From contig OZ038436.1 in assembly GCA_964036275.1 (NCBI GenBank), forward strand, positions 21,479,904 to 21,543,903: a stretch of 64,000 nucleotides of DNA. The letters run 5' to 3'. This DNA comes from Litoditis marina. Taxonomy: Eukaryota; Nematoda; Chromadorea; Rhabditida; Rhabditidae. Under the pieces are notes generated by a model. It worked only from the letters and a program-made list of their open reading frames with translations. It had not been told where the DNA came from and did no database searches. Shown piece by piece: positions 12,232-25,700 of the stretch. Position numbers and translations under genes: made by a program. Each line of letters opens with the position of its first letter. Position 1 is the first letter of the stretch.

Positions 12232-13266
12232 TGTAGGCCCGGCTCGAACTTTCGTGTTTTCAGAATCCTAAGTACCGCTACACCCATTTTTACATGCTTT
12301 CTATTATTACCACCCTCCCCATTCTTACCACCCATTATGTATTTCCTCACTCATTTCCTATTTTTATATACTGCATACACCGGAGGATGACACCTCATGC
12401 ATTTGTAACTTGTAACTCACTCAATCTCCCTTTTTATGGCAAAGGGTCAATAGTTAGGTCATCTGTCAGCAAAACCATCCCTGACAACCTCGATGATACA
12501 GTATTTATCCATTTTTTCTCCAAAGACGAAACGAGTAATTGACACAGTGACGCCCAAAGCATTTGTAATTACCCCCAAATTTTTATGCCATCTACCTTTT
12601 TCACGGCTAAGGGTAAATAGTTAAGTTCACCTAGCTGGCGCAACCTTGCTGCCACGCTGTCAACCATCTCCGCTCGTTTCCAATGTAATTTCCTCATTCC
12701 AGTACTGTCGTTTGCACCAATCATTCGGGTCATATATAATCATCCTTTTTCTAACCGTCAATTAACGTAACTTCGCTTTCATTTTCGCGGAATCGTTATC
12801 TTTACGTACTTTCTTTCGTCCGTTATAGTGACAAGTATATCGTGTCCGTTATAGTGACAGATATAAGCCCATGTAGTCCCTCACTGTGCACAAGTCAAAC
12901 TACTTCAACGAAGACAAAAAGGTCTTCATAATGGATACTATATCCGTCTTATTATTCATATCTTATATTACTATTCTCATCTTATATAATTACCTCTAGA
13001 CGGATTTCATGGGAGTCGCGGTTCCGCAACTGTAGTATGTAAACAAACATACGACTCACCATTCATTATTGGGCAAGAGCGCTAATATTTGCAAAAAGGC
13101 AAATCAGGGGGATCCCACTCATTCATTACTCGTTTGTTGTTCATTGCTTACTTACCATTTTACCATATGCCCACTCGCTATCAAATAGCTGTTTTGTCTA
13201 GTTTAGACACATATAGCCTTCATTGTCAACGATTCCTTTGTCTTCCATAACTAACATTTCCCGGTG

Positions 13267-13533
13267 AATTCTATATCTAACCGGGTTTTTAGGTAACCTA
13301 ACCCTTTTTTGGTAACCTATTTTTCAGGTTACCTCAGTAGGTAACCGGATGGTAACCTAAAATGAAAAACCGGTTACCTGTTTTTCTAACGCAAAATGTG
13401 GTTTTTACCGTTAGTTTTACCGGTAACCGGATTTTAGTTTTAGGTTACTTCCAGGTTACCTACTAAGGTAACCTGAAAAAAAGGTTACCAAAAAAGGGTT
13501 AGGTTACCTGAAAACCCGGTTAGTTGTAGAATT
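13267..13533. repeat. Foldback element built from GGTAACC motifs
   Basis: A 267-bp near-palindrome inside the leader of the LTR element. Each arm of about 105 nt pairs with the other almost throughout, from AATTCTA...CTAACCGGG at the left to CCCGGTTAG...TAGAATT at the right. Within the arms the palindromic heptamer GGTAACC/GGTTACC recurs many times. Probably a MITE or foldback insertion; it could also be a structural part of the retroelement RNA. Confidence 0.85.
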
Positions 13534-15469
13534 GGCCACATTTCCCCTCTAACCACTCAGTTTTACCATACTAACGTTTCACCAGTTTTACCCTTTCCCC
13601 ACATATAACATGTAGTTTAACTATTCAAATATATTTAATTCAAATATATTATTCAAAACAATCACCAATTACCTTTCTTATTGTCCGGGAACATGGCTTG
13701 TTTTCGACTTTATGAATGAAATCCTTTCCACTCATGCATACCATTCAGTTTCATAGTTCTGTTTAACTAATAACGCTTTTCAGTTAGCTCATTTTCATTG
13801 TTTTTGTAAAGCACAGGTTCTAAAATTAGCACTGGCATCCCACGAGAAGCATCTCCCACGCGAAAAGTTGTAATACTTTAGCCATTTTCGAGGAAGCCTC
13901 GAGGTTACAACACGTGTGCCTCCCACGTAAATGGCTGTAGTAATCTTCCGACTACCCCACGACTACCACGCTTTTACAACTCATGCGTCTCCCACGCGAA
14001 GAGTTGTTACACAACCCATACTCTGAAACGTACACCCACAGTCGACGGTGGCTTTACGTTCTCAGTTACTTTCATTTTACCTTTTTCAACTATCCGTATT
14101 GACTAGTAAAATTAAGTAACACTCACCTCACCTATCTTATGCTTTCATACAAAAACAAAACTAAGACAAAAGTAATTAATTTTTCCATTTTCTCACGGTA
14201 TGCACTTGCATTAAACTTCCAGTTAACTTTTTCACGGCACCAAAACATGTGCGTATGTTTTACCCAACCTGTCTGCTCATTTTGTTTTTTGAAAATGTTT
14301 TGAACCATTACAGTATACCAACTCCACTTGGATCAGTCCTTTGACCAGACTTCCCAGCTCTCATAGCTTCCACAACTTCGAGTTCCCAACGACCAACTAC
14401 ACGGACTCATCGGTGACCATTTTTCGATATAGTTAGTTCTCCGCCGCCAGTGTGTGCAAATACTACTTGTAGTCAAGGCGAACCTTAGTTCAGACACAAA
14501 CAGTTTTCACCTAGCCCACGTGAAGTTACCACCAAAACACGATCATACTAACGTCTGGTCTCAACTGTCCACGTGAAAACGAAACAGGGCAAACAATTCA
14601 TCGAGTGTTCACTGTTGAGTAACTGTTTCTCATCTGGCTCCGAAACTCGGTCATATAAAGTTCAGTTTGATTGTAACCCACTGTGTGATTTTCTTGTGTC
14701 AAGTTCTAACCAACTTACTCCCACTCTTCTCCATAACTTTGTGAAGTTCACCCCCGAGAGCTTAGGTTTGACTCTGGTTTTGAGCTGAATAGGTATCAGA
14801 CTACAACTGCTCTCTTACCTAGACAATTAAGTTTTGACGGCACATTGCAGCCCTGTACGTTTTACTGTGTTCTTTCAACAATTTCAGCTAAGTGCTCCCA
14901 CTCCAGCTTTGCGTAGTTCCACCACACCAACTAAGAGTAAAGTCCCCTCACTAGTCACTAATAACTGCCCCGTTTTTCCATCTGTTACATAGGTTTAGTG
15001 TTTCTCTGTTCCATCAGCATTGCCTCATCTCCCAGTTTTTCTATTGCCCCACCTTGTCTATATTTTTCATACCCCCCCCCCCCCCTAGTTACAGCACTAC
15101 CTTCCCACCCTGTTTCTTTTTACCCCCACCATACTATTTTCCCATCCTGTTTTAAAACAATTTTATATAACCAAATTTTTCAATTAGATTTACCTTTTCC
15201 TTTTCCGAAATATTGTCCCATCACCTGGTTTTTAGACTCCCCACCTTGCTCATATCTTTCAAACCACCTCCAGTAACAGTAATACTGTAATACTCTTCGT
15301 CCAACTTCTCAGTTTTGTTCACCTCATCTTATTAACTAGCAGGTATTCCGACTGATCAATTTACCTGTTTCAACTCCGGCTACCCAACCCTCATAATTAC
15401 CCTTAACTCCCCCTGTTAATTCTCACCGCCCAACCCTCCTTGTCTCAAGCGACGGTTGCACGAATCTCA

Positions 15470-16254
15470 ATGGTTATCACTCCCCCACCAGGTTCTACCG
15501 GTACTACCGCTCAGATACAAAACGCTTTTAATGCGCAGGCATTGCAGCAACAACTCCAGGCATTACAAAACCAAGTTCAACAGCTGCAACACCACCAGCT
15601 ACCCAACCCGGCGCAACAGCCCAATAACATCTCGGCTATACAAATTGCTAAGATACTAGAGAATAGAGTCACCAAGTTCAGCGGTGACGGAGAAGAAATC
15701 TTTTCTACATGGCTAACTAAGTTCGTTGACGTTCTGCAAACTTTCGGCATACCCACAGCTAATGCCAAAGTGATATTGCCACTCTACCTCATTGACGGTG
15801 CCCGTGTACACTATGATGCCATTGTTGACCCACAAACCAAACTTGGGCACAAATCACCACCACACTAGCTACCAACCTGAGAAACAATCTTAGAGTAGAG
15901 AATGCTCGCGAAGAACTTTTTGATCTTTGCCAGGGAGCGGATACTGTAGGCCAGTTCGCTAAGAAAATTAAGGAAAAGTGCCAAGTAGCATACCAGGGAC
16001 GTGGTGCAGCTGAGATTACCCATAATCAAATTGTACATTTCATGCGTGGACTCCGTCCTGACATACGTAAGACTCTTAGACGTTTGGATACCACCCCCGC
16101 GACTTTTGAGGACGCTATTCAGCGAGCTGGAAAAGAGGCTCGAATCTTACAGCAAGAGCATTATGAGCGCATAGAATTGGATAATGAGATTAACTCTGTT
16201 GCCATTGAGTCCAGACTCGAACAACTTGAGCAGGACATTAGCTTCCTAATCTAG
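15470..16254 (+). pseudogene. gag-like gene of the LTR element, one frameshift
   Basis: From the ATG at 15,470 the frame encodes a Gln-rich, coiled-coil-prone region (repeated LQALQNQVQQLQ pattern) and then a capsid-like domain (VTKFSGDGEEIFSTWL...). The frame shifts by one base near 15,838; in the other frame the capsid-like sequence continues without a break from TWAQITTTLATNLRNN through FMRGLRPDIRKTLRRL to a final Glu/Gln-rich helix ending SFLI. Total length if read across the shift is about 260 residues. No zinc knuckle or pol domain follows. The shift lies within the capsid region, so it looks like a mutation and not a programmed gag-pol frameshift, but slippage was not excluded. It is similar in style to Ty3-type gag; no family assignment is made. 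Confidence 0.7.
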
Positions 16255-16893
16255 ACCTTTTTTTACCTATTTCATGTTTCTCTAATACCCCCGCTTTACC
16301 TTCTTTACTATGACTTTTCCTACCTTGCTACTATTTACTTATTTTCCTGCTTTACCTTTTTAGCATAATTTCCCTCACGCTACTATTTTCCCATCAATTT
16401 TCACTCAAGCTTTTCGAAGAAGTTACTTCAATTCCTATACTATTTTGCATGAAAACAGCCCTGTCACATTCCTGAAACGGAACGTACTCCCCAAATTAAC
16501 TCCCACTTCCCGTTCTCGCTATCCTAACCGTCTCCAGGAACTACTTGGAAACAAGCTAGAATGTAGTAAAATATCCTACCCATCCACATCAAAGTTAGGT
16601 TACTTTACCGTAGATGTTAACAAAGTTGCCCCGTACCTCACCACCCCAATTGACCTCGTACGGTTAAGATCACCGTCACTCACCCACCATGTTGTCTCCT
16701 CCCCCGACAGTAATGGAAAGATCCATGCAACTGTGCATTGTTCCTCACCTCAGACACCCCCAGGTCATCCCGAGTTACATCCGTACCACCCTCCACTCAC
16801 AGTCGAAACAGTTGTGAACAACTGTTGCTTTCGTTCGTTCTGTAGAGTTGGGGACCAACTCCTTCGTTGCACTCAGCTTTCGAAGAGGGGGGA

Positions 16894-17331
16894 TGTCATG
16901 ATATCATTCACTTGATATCACAACTTTCTACTATATGTTTTACTTCTATTTACTACAACAGGTACACGCAGAGAGAATCATCAATCGAAGAAGAGGCGGG
17001 ACATGGGCGGAGCCAGAGGATCGCGAAAAGCCAAGAGAGAGATCAAAGGGAATCGGATCGAGACTATCGAGATCCCCGGGTGTGCAACGACAGAATGGAA
17101 TCGACTCTTTTACTGTTTATTACTCTTGCGCTTAGTAAACTCATATAGTGAAAGTCTTATGTTGTCTTTTCCCATATTTCTCTCGCTAATACGTCGTGTA
17201 CTACATTTACAACACTCGAAACTCGTATCACAAGGTAAACCTTTCTTATAATATACACTCTATAAAACACACCTTTGGACCAAAACAGTTTACACTCAAT
17301 GACTGCGAGCCCAAAAGGCTCAAGGTTAACA
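16894..17331 (+). repeat. 3' LTR
   Basis: 438 bp, preceded by a polypurine tract at 16,882-16,893 and followed by the AGAG target duplication. Confidence 0.95.
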
Positions 17332-18900
17332 AGAGCAACAGTTAAATATAGTAGAAGTAACACAGTAGTATAATACAAACGTCAAATTGCTATGATATAA
17401 AACGTTTAAAACTAGCAACGGAAAATGGCAAACTCTTCTTTTTGGACAGTTTCAAATATTTCGATCCTGCTCGCACAGAGAAAAATTGTTGACGCAATTT
17501 TGATTTTGGTATGGGAAAACTCAGCTTTGAAGATGTTCCTCTAGTTTTCGATTGGGAAAAAACTATAAAAGTCAGAGGATTTCAGCCTTATTTGACCGGT
17601 AACGATTTTATGAACCATGAGTAGATCGAAGTTATCTCTGCGACAGAGGAGAGATTTCAGTCCTAGGATTCTGTTACGTATTTCAGATGAGGGTACCCTA
17701 CAATAAGTATATCCACCTTTTCTCATAAACAACTTCCTAGTGAAGTCGTTTTGAACCGATTCAAGTGACTTGACAGAACCTCTATCCGAATTAAATACGG
17801 TACAACCACTCTCTACAATAGGGCGTACATAAGTCTTGTACAGCTTGACAAGAACCTCTTGTTTCTTGACCTTCAATGTTTTGAAAATATTGAAGGTTCT
17901 TCTCTTAGCAAGTCTACATATCTTTTTACAATGGTCAGTGAAATTGAGTGATTCATTCACAATATATCCTAGATCTCGCATAGTGCTGGTCTTTTCTATA
18001 TCGGTTCCAGAAACTTTGTAGTTCCTTCTCGGATTATGTTTACCTATGTGCAGCACTCTTGTTTTCTCCACTGATAACGGTAATTGCCAGTCTTGTGACC
18101 ACTGATACATTTCATTGATGGCAGTTTGAAGGTGATCTGTAGTTTGATCGGGTGAAAAGCTCTGATAGATTTTGGTATCGTCCGCGAACACTTTACAACT
18201 GACTGCACCAACCGAAAGCAAATCGGGTACTTCACGGGTGTAAATGCTAAATAGGACGGGGGAAAGTACACCGCCTTGAGGAACTCCACTACTTATTCGG
18301 TGAACCTTAGACTCTGCTTTTCCGATTGTCACTTGAAACGTTCTTTCAATTATGAAAGATGCGATCCAGTTGACAATGGAACGGTGAAAACTTAGAATTT
18401 CTAACCGATGTAACAGCTTCGAATGCGAAACACGATCAAAAGCTTTCGAAAAATCAAAGTACACTACATCAGTACACATGTTTTTGTCTATTGCCAAAGA
18501 CCAATCATTAACGCATTCTAGCATCTGAGTTTCTACCGACTTTCCTTTACGAAAACCATGCTGTTGTTCTGGAATAATGTTATTGCGCTCTAAATGCCCA
18601 ACAACGTGTTTCTTGAGTAACTTTTCGAAGGCTCGTGCAAATATCGATGTCAAACTTATTGGACGATAGTTATTGGGATCTGTGAAAGGTGCCTTTTTCG
18701 GAATGGCAGTCACAAACGAATGTTTCCAGCGTTTAGGCACTTCTCCTCGTAACATACTGAGGTTGAAAAGGAATTCGAGTGGTTCACAAATTTCACTTCT
18801 TTGATAAAAGTAAACGGTATTTCGTCAGGAGTCCGAGAGAAAGAATTTGGCCATTTCCTTAGAATAGTTCGGAGGAGAAAAGGTTAGTAAACACTGCACG
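17332..18900 (-). pseudogene. CR1/jockey-type non-LTR retrotransposon, reverse transcriptase part
   Basis: A 404-codon minus-strand frame (18,755-17,541) holds a reverse transcriptase of the LINE type: NNYRPISLTSIFARAFEK, HGFRKGKSVETQ, VYFDFSKAFDRVSH, SSGVPQGGVLSPVLFSI and the catalytic FADDTKIYQ box, followed by the C-terminal region. Upstream the frame is broken once near 18,800; the preceding frame carries TPDEIPFTFIK, matching the usual PDGIP..F(L/I)K start of such polymerases. Endonuclease and ORF1 are missing, so the copy is 5' truncated near 18,900. A TAG at 17,541 is probably premature, because RNIFKAEF...RI after it still resembles the family's C-terminus. The 3' UTR is interrupted at 17,332 by the LTR element and resumes at 11,793. 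Confidence 0.85.
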
Positions 18901-19793
18901 ACTAGATGAAAATGTTTTCAAAATTTGGGCGGAACTTCCCATTGTTATTATTGTGGTCTTCTGCTATGTCAGTTTCAATTTAAATCATTTCCATACAATA
19001 TATGCGACACATCATTTTATCTACAAAAGAACGACCAAATAACACATTAAAGGCACAATAAACCCAGTAGTATCATTATTATATGTTGAACCATTGTTAA
19101 AGCAATCACCGATTCGTTATTAGAAACTACCTTCATTCGAAGGGACAATTATATAGTTAGAAGTAAGATATAGAAACTAATACTCAAATGAATTACGAAA
19201 TATAAGCTCAGATCTCACCACATAATATTTCAGAGAAAAATACAACAATGAACCACCACATCTTGATAAAACACTAACGCACTGAAGTGAATAGAGCAAT
19301 ACCTAAAAAAACATATGAACTCACTGCAACGATAATATACTCAGGTTACTAGATAGAATGAACTCGGAGTGCCTCCCTCCACACCAAATGAAGCAAAAAT
19401 ACACATACTACACAAAATGTTGGGCTGTAAACCGGCAATAGTAATATGTTGAAGGCAAGCGATATGAGCAGAAATCAATTCACCCGTGAATATTTAGCCC
19501 ATAATAGTCACTTAAGTGATCTGAATTTCTTAGTACATACAGAGAAGAATACAATTTGTCAACAAAGACCACAACAGTGTAATCATGAATCGAAGGGAAA
19601 ATATGAACATGTCTTAACAGAAGCGGGAGAACTACAATTAAAAGAATACTCAATCCAGTTGCTGTAGCACCCAATCAGTGGTCATACAGAGAAAAATCAC
19701 AGCATGACTACAAATTACCAGTGGAGAAAGGAGTAAACTACAATTCGAAACGTACCACTGGAGAAAGGAGCAAACTACAAATCGTAGAACTAG
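18901..19793. other. Intergenic stretch, no gene seen
   Basis: AT-rich DNA between the truncated retrotransposon and the stop codon of the NYN gene; it should contain that gene's 3' UTR. A roughly 34-bp direct duplication (TACCASTGGAGAAAGGAG plus AAACTACAA) lies at 19,714-19,782. Confidence 0.5.
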
Positions 19794-22700
19794 CTAGGTC
19801 AATGGCTGGGCCACCCAATCGGTGGTATCTAGGTCCAGAGACTGATAGGAACCGCTGGTCGAGGGACTGCCCCGCGGCTGCAACCTATCCGGGGGACTGT
19901 CTCCGATATCGATCAACAAATCCCCGATGCCACTGCTCGAGGTGTCTGTGGTAGGCTGCAGGGGTATGGTAGACAGAGATAACGTCTCCAGAAGATTCTA
20001 TAACAAAGAAAATTCATAAACATATGGAAGAAGCGGAAGCACAAACAGAATACTTATTTGCGTGATAGCCAGATAGGGTTTGCCTACACAAAAAAATCCC
20101 AGAAGGGTCGAAAATTTCATTAACTTTGAAATTTCGCTTGTAGTTGTTGAAAGTTCACTTTTTTAGTTTGGAAAAAGGAGGGGGTCGTCCGATAATTTTA
20201 TGCTAACTGGTGGCCCTAAGCAGATCCTATAGAAGAAATGGAATATAGACGAAACTGACCGGATCGCTATTGAGAGAGAATGCGCTGTCTTCCCCAAGAT
20301 CTATCAACCCGGTTTCTTCTTTCTCACACGTGGGTGGCTCGGGTTCCAAGCACTCGGAAATGTCCTCGTAATTTTTGAGCACGAACTCGTCCATCTGAAA
20401 TTCTTACAGATAAAGTATTGACCCAATTTTTTGGTATAAGAATTTAATTGATTGATGATTCAAGAGTAAATAGTTTATGTGCGAATGTAGAATGTGAAAA
20501 CAGTCTATTACTGTAGATATATACTCAAAATTAGTGGCTAACCAAAACCATGTTCTCATTCATTGTATCTCACACGGAAGCAGGTACAGTTACCGTTCCA
20601 TCTTTAAGACAATGTAGTTGCATTTTTCTAATACCTTATTTTTTTCTTACATGCCACACCTGACAATATGGAGTGTTGAATCGCGAATAAATCTAATCTA
20701 ATCTGATATCAATCATGTGTAATCACCTCTGGTAGATCCATGTCGCACAGTCGGCCGAACCTCAATATCACTTGGCAGGCCCGCAGCACACCGACTTTTA
20801 ACGGATAGAGCTGCACCAGACTCAAAATCTGAAATAAGACAGCTGACACAAATTAGCATTCAAATCAAACTTGTGTCACCGATGCAATCAACTGCTGATT
20901 TGAAAAAAAAACATATAAAACTGCATACTGCATGGACAAACTTCAGCAAAAACAATAGAAACCTAATTTCAGAAACCAGCTCCCGAGACTCAACTCTCAA
21001 AAACGTCAGAATGGCTTCACCGCACACACCAGTAAGGTGTGACTATTCCACAAAGATGACCTCTTTCTCTACTCAAACACGTGAAAATGCACAATTTTGC
21101 ATCGAAAAGAAGCAAATTTCCCCGATACTGGCCAATTGTGCCCGTCTTTTGATTTTTCGTGGCTATTCGGACAACTAGAGGCGAAACGTACCACTTTCTG
21201 ATTTCTCTCTTATTCTCCTAGTTTGTATTATTTTTTCTGAGATTTTCCTTATTTATTTAAGTATGGCTGACCTCATACCCCAGAAAAACAGAACAATTTG
21301 GCTATTCTTGATGCAAAGTCATCAATTTTTAAGTGTTTAAACTATAAAACGGACTACCTTTCTCAGCCTTTTCCTATTTACTGAATAGTATGGGCCATAT
21401 ATGGCTGACCTGTACCAACTGTTGGCCGAGTGTGAGTTGATTGGCGAGTCGGACCCCGTAGTCGCGTTGGTCCCGGTCCCCGTACTCGAGAACCGCCTTC
21501 GCCTTCACCTCTACGTACTTGGTCTTGCGAGACGCGTGGTCCGACGGGTTCGTACCCACAAACTCGCAGTAACGCGTATTGATCACCTGCAATATATTAT
21601 GGTCATGCATTCAAACTTGGCTGAACAACTTCATAAAATGGCTCGTTTTGTAGAAAACCTAAGAAAAATCGAACGTCTTTCAATCGAAAAGCGGTTTCTT
21701 TGCTGAAGAATATTTAAGCCTTTAAAAATCTATTACATTGGTACTGAAAACATTCGAAAGAACATTATAATTGAAATACTGGGTAAAATGTGAGTAAACA
21801 AAGCATTCTAAAGAGCAAATTATAAACGAAATAACCATGGTTTTTCCAGGTCCTGTGAACATTGGCGTGATCATACGAAGATCAGAGCGGTTCAACACCG
21901 ACTCTCGTTTCTTCATGTCGATCTGAAACCAGACAAGTAAGAGCACAACTCGAGTGATTAATGATATCGGTCGTTAGTTCGCATAGAGAACAATTATATT
22001 ATAAATCATCAGGCTCGTGGTGTCAGATAGAACCCATAGGAAAACTGCAGATGACTGATGATCTTTTGTAAGCAGAAACACTGTGTGTTCAACGCTCTTG
22101 AACAGTTTGAAGACAACTACTGTTTTCAACCATCGCAGTTGAAAACATATTTCAGACATATATAACTTTCATTTCGCGAAAATGTAGCTAGAAATAGACA
22201 AAAACCTCGCATTGAGGAGAAAATCGAGACAAAAATCAAGAGAAAAATTGCTCACCCCGTCAATCTTCGCTTCGTCTTCGCCTGCTTTTGGCGAATTTCT
22301 CTTCATGAGCTCTCCCTGCATCTTCATCTGCCTATGCGAGATGAAACATCCGTGCACCTGTCAATTACAGAATTACAGTGAAGTACATTTGCGAATGGAA
22401 TCCAGATTAAACGGAATGAAGCATATATTTCTTGTTCGAGAGTGACTGATACGTCCATTCCACTAAACGTGTATTCTGCTGGCTTCGTGATATTCACACG
22501 TGCGGATTTCAAGGCTGATAAGAGTAGATACATACCTCTTCCACCATGTATTGCATGACTTCAAGAAGTGTAGATTGAGGTGTCGGTGGCTCAATGAACA
22601 CAATCAGTCCCGCACGAACCAGGACCTTTAAAAAACTTAGTTAGAACATGACTAATAATATATAACTAGCCGCATTTCTATTACTCATTCAAAAAGGGAG

Positions 22701-25700
22701 AATAACTTTAATAATGATTAGTTTCAGTTAACCTTTCAATCAATTACAGTTCTATCGTTATATGTGTAAACTGAGGACTGACTGAAAATGCACAGTAACG
22801 TAATATCTTAGAATTCCTTCAACCTAAGTACGTATACGAACACCCGAAAGCTGTATTCACCTTGAAAGCCTCCACATCATCAACCTTGTCGCGTGACAGT
22901 GCCTTCAAGTTTTCATAGTACTTGGGTGTCAATAATTGCACCTGAAAACCATTAACAGTAACCAAGTACCAAGAGAACTAAAACTAACACTACCTATGAC
23001 TGTTCCTTTTCGAGATTTACGCTTGCAGCTGTACCCTGTACTATATATTTTTAGACGAGAAATTGCCGTTTTTGGAGTGTTAAAAAGTTACTGGTTCCTA
23101 AAGTTGATTTTCCGAAAGAGAATCGAGAGATTTCACGAAGATAAAGTCCCAATTTGAAAACAGTGAAACGTCACCTACTACTACTATATGAAGTTTACTC
23201 AACGCACTACAACTACACTTGAACGATAAACGATATGAGTTCAAACCAACAGTATCCCTCATCATACACCACCGTGAAATGGGGGGCACAATATGAACAA
23301 TTGAACAAAATACACGTTACTGATCTTATGTATCTATATGTACTATTGTGACGTGACGAATAAAACTTGAAACTTATATCTCACCTTGTGACCTCTGGTT
23401 ATGAAGTACAATGCGACTTCGACGAGGGGCGCCACCGGCAACACGTTGAGACCCATCCATTGCACGACACCAAATCCCCAGGGGGGCACGAAACGCGCAT
23501 TGTACGAAATCGCCACACCACATACATCTGAAAACAAAAAGTCCGTTTTTTAGAATTGAACACGTAAAAATCACCGATTTCGCATCGAAATGGAGCAATT
23601 TTCTTTTCTTTTTTTTGATTTTTCTTCTAGTTTACTGGGTATGTCTGAAAACGAAAGCACAGCCATCAGCCAGATCGCAAAGACCATGGTTTTCTTTCAC
23701 TTCCCAAATGGTGATTTGAATGGTTTAATTCTGAAACCATCACTAAACTGATAAAGTTTATTGATATTAATCAGAGTAAGTCTTTCCGTCACGTATACCG
23801 TCGCAAAAGAGCGAGCAATCTCTCTGGAACATACCAATGAGCACCGGTCGCAGTAGTTGATCTTCTTTCCGCAACAGCATCTCATGTGGATACTTACAGT
23901 GTTCCAGAATCAGCGATAAGGTTTCTGCAATACTGCAATATACAGCACGTACCAAATATTGAGATACACTGTGATTCTTTCACGAAAACTAATCTGTCAG
24001 ATTTTCAGTACAGAACTCATGTTTCTGCCCCGAAAATAGGGACCGCCGGTTATAATTGCAAACTTGTGAAACGTACAAAAACCGACTATGCGGACAGAGA
24101 GACAAAAAACTGCAAAAACAGAAAGACATATGCAAATAGATATTTTTGCAAGAACCCAAGAACCCTAACAGCGCTTCAAATAATCGGAATCAGATTTTAA
24201 AAAAAACTTCGTTTCAGGGTGAAAACACGTTAAAATTGAATTATTTTGCATCAGAATTCAGAAATTGACTAATTTTTTTCTTCTCGGTGAAAAGTGGTCC
24301 ATTTATCGATTTTCTGACGATTCGGACAACTTTACTTGGATATGGCTGAAAAGGAAACGAACCACTGTTGGGAGACGATCCGTGGGTCATCATCACCATT
24401 TTCTGCTGCAGAGAGTCTACATGCTTCAAGATCTGTTTCGACAACTTGTCTGACGGATCCTGAAATAAAGTTGCACTCACAGGAGAAAAACACAAAATTT
24501 TCTTCGAGAGCCAATTCTTTCTGAAAGGCATTGATGGAACGAAATGGCAGAAAAAGAGAGCCAGACCCCAACAATGTGATTTTCTTTTTTGCCACATCAC
24601 CACATTCAAGTGAGTACCAACATGAAAGAACCGCGCCTGCGACATTTTCAATTTTGAACGGTTAAATGAGGAAATCAAATATTCGCTGTGGTTTAATCGT
24701 GATACATGGCATGATTTATGAGTTTCCACTAAAATACATTACAAAAAAGCGGAAAAGAATAGAACATACCAGATTGTTTTGAAAAGATCGAACCCTACAG
24801 ATGGCAAGAACAGAATCAGAGATCAAAGTACAAACCTCATTTCCAGCGATTAGCCGCACCAGACGACGAGTAGTCGGCCATATGGGACGCTCTACTTCCG
24901 ATGATGATGTGAGATTGGCAGGACTGCCCGACGAGAAACCACTGTAAAGAAAGCATGTTAAGTTGAACCGCCATTAGGTCACACTCCCCTGTTCTATCCT
25001 AATTGAGAGATAACGCTAAACGCAACCGTGCAAACTCCAACTTCCAGCACCAACAAGCAAACGTTCAACTTAACCAGACTCTTCACAATTATAAGGAAGC
25101 ACAAAGCACCAGTTGAATAGAGTAGAATACTTTCATTAAAAAATTGGAAAAAAAAATATTAAAAAGAAAAAAAAGAGACTTTCCGAGTCGAGTCGAACTC
25201 GAAAACTCGGTTTTGCCCACACTCGAAATTTTGAACTTGATTAACAACACTAGTACCACCGACCTGAGAAAACTACCAGAACTGCTCTGATTCAGCTGTG
25301 GGCAACGTGGCTGACTGCCCAGTCCTCGCTCGCAGGGAGCCACAAACGTCAGATCCCTCTCCACAGTACTAGTCATCGGAGTCACGGCTTCGTCCGTACT
25401 CTGAACAACACCACAATCGGCTAATTTTCTAACAAGTAGACCGTTAATCGTAAATTTCTACTAATCGGACCACTACACTGCAGTATGAGCTATCAGCTCA
25501 CCCAGCCTGGTGGGGTAGAGGCGAATCTTTCTCTTAGCTATTCGCTTACTGTAACTCTGTAACTATATTATTTTATCAAACTAGAGCTTTCATTGCATAA
25601 ACCAGTACAATTGTCCGAAGATACAAAATGAAAATGTAAAAACGGGTTACTTTTTTGTCAAAAACGAAAATGATGCTCATTACAAAATCATTGATTTCCC

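Larger units (their letters stand above)
11794..17331 (+). mobile_element. LTR retrotransposon, 5,538 bp, gag only
   Basis: Two 438-bp direct repeats (11,794-12,231 and 16,894-17,331) appear identical, start TGTCATGA and end GTTAACA (TG...CA), and are bounded by the 4-bp duplication AGAG (11,790-11,793; 17,332-17,335). A polypurine tract, GAAGAGGGGGGA, abuts the 3' LTR. Directly after the 5' LTR, TGTAGGCCCGGCTCGAAC resembles the complement of a tRNA T-arm and may be the primer site, but lacks the usual TGG start. The interior has a 3.2-kb C-rich leader, a gag-like frame, and no protease, reverse transcriptase, RNase H or integrase, so the element is non-autonomous and would need proteins from a relative. 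Identical LTRs imply recent insertion. It sits in the 3' UTR of a CR1-type element. Confidence 0.9.

Noticed and set aside
12232..12249. Definite primer-binding site after the 5' LTR
   Set aside because: It resembles a T-arm complement but lacks the TGG start that pairs with CCA, so it is only mentioned as possible.
16445..16915. 156-codon frame before the 3' LTR as a pol or env gene
   Set aside because: No recognisable domain, runs over the polypurine tract into the LTR, and composition matches the non-coding C-rich interior.
24241..24729. 162-codon minus-strand frame
   Set aside because: It is exon 11 of the NYN gene (24,363-24,459) read through into both introns; only the part between the splice sites is coding.
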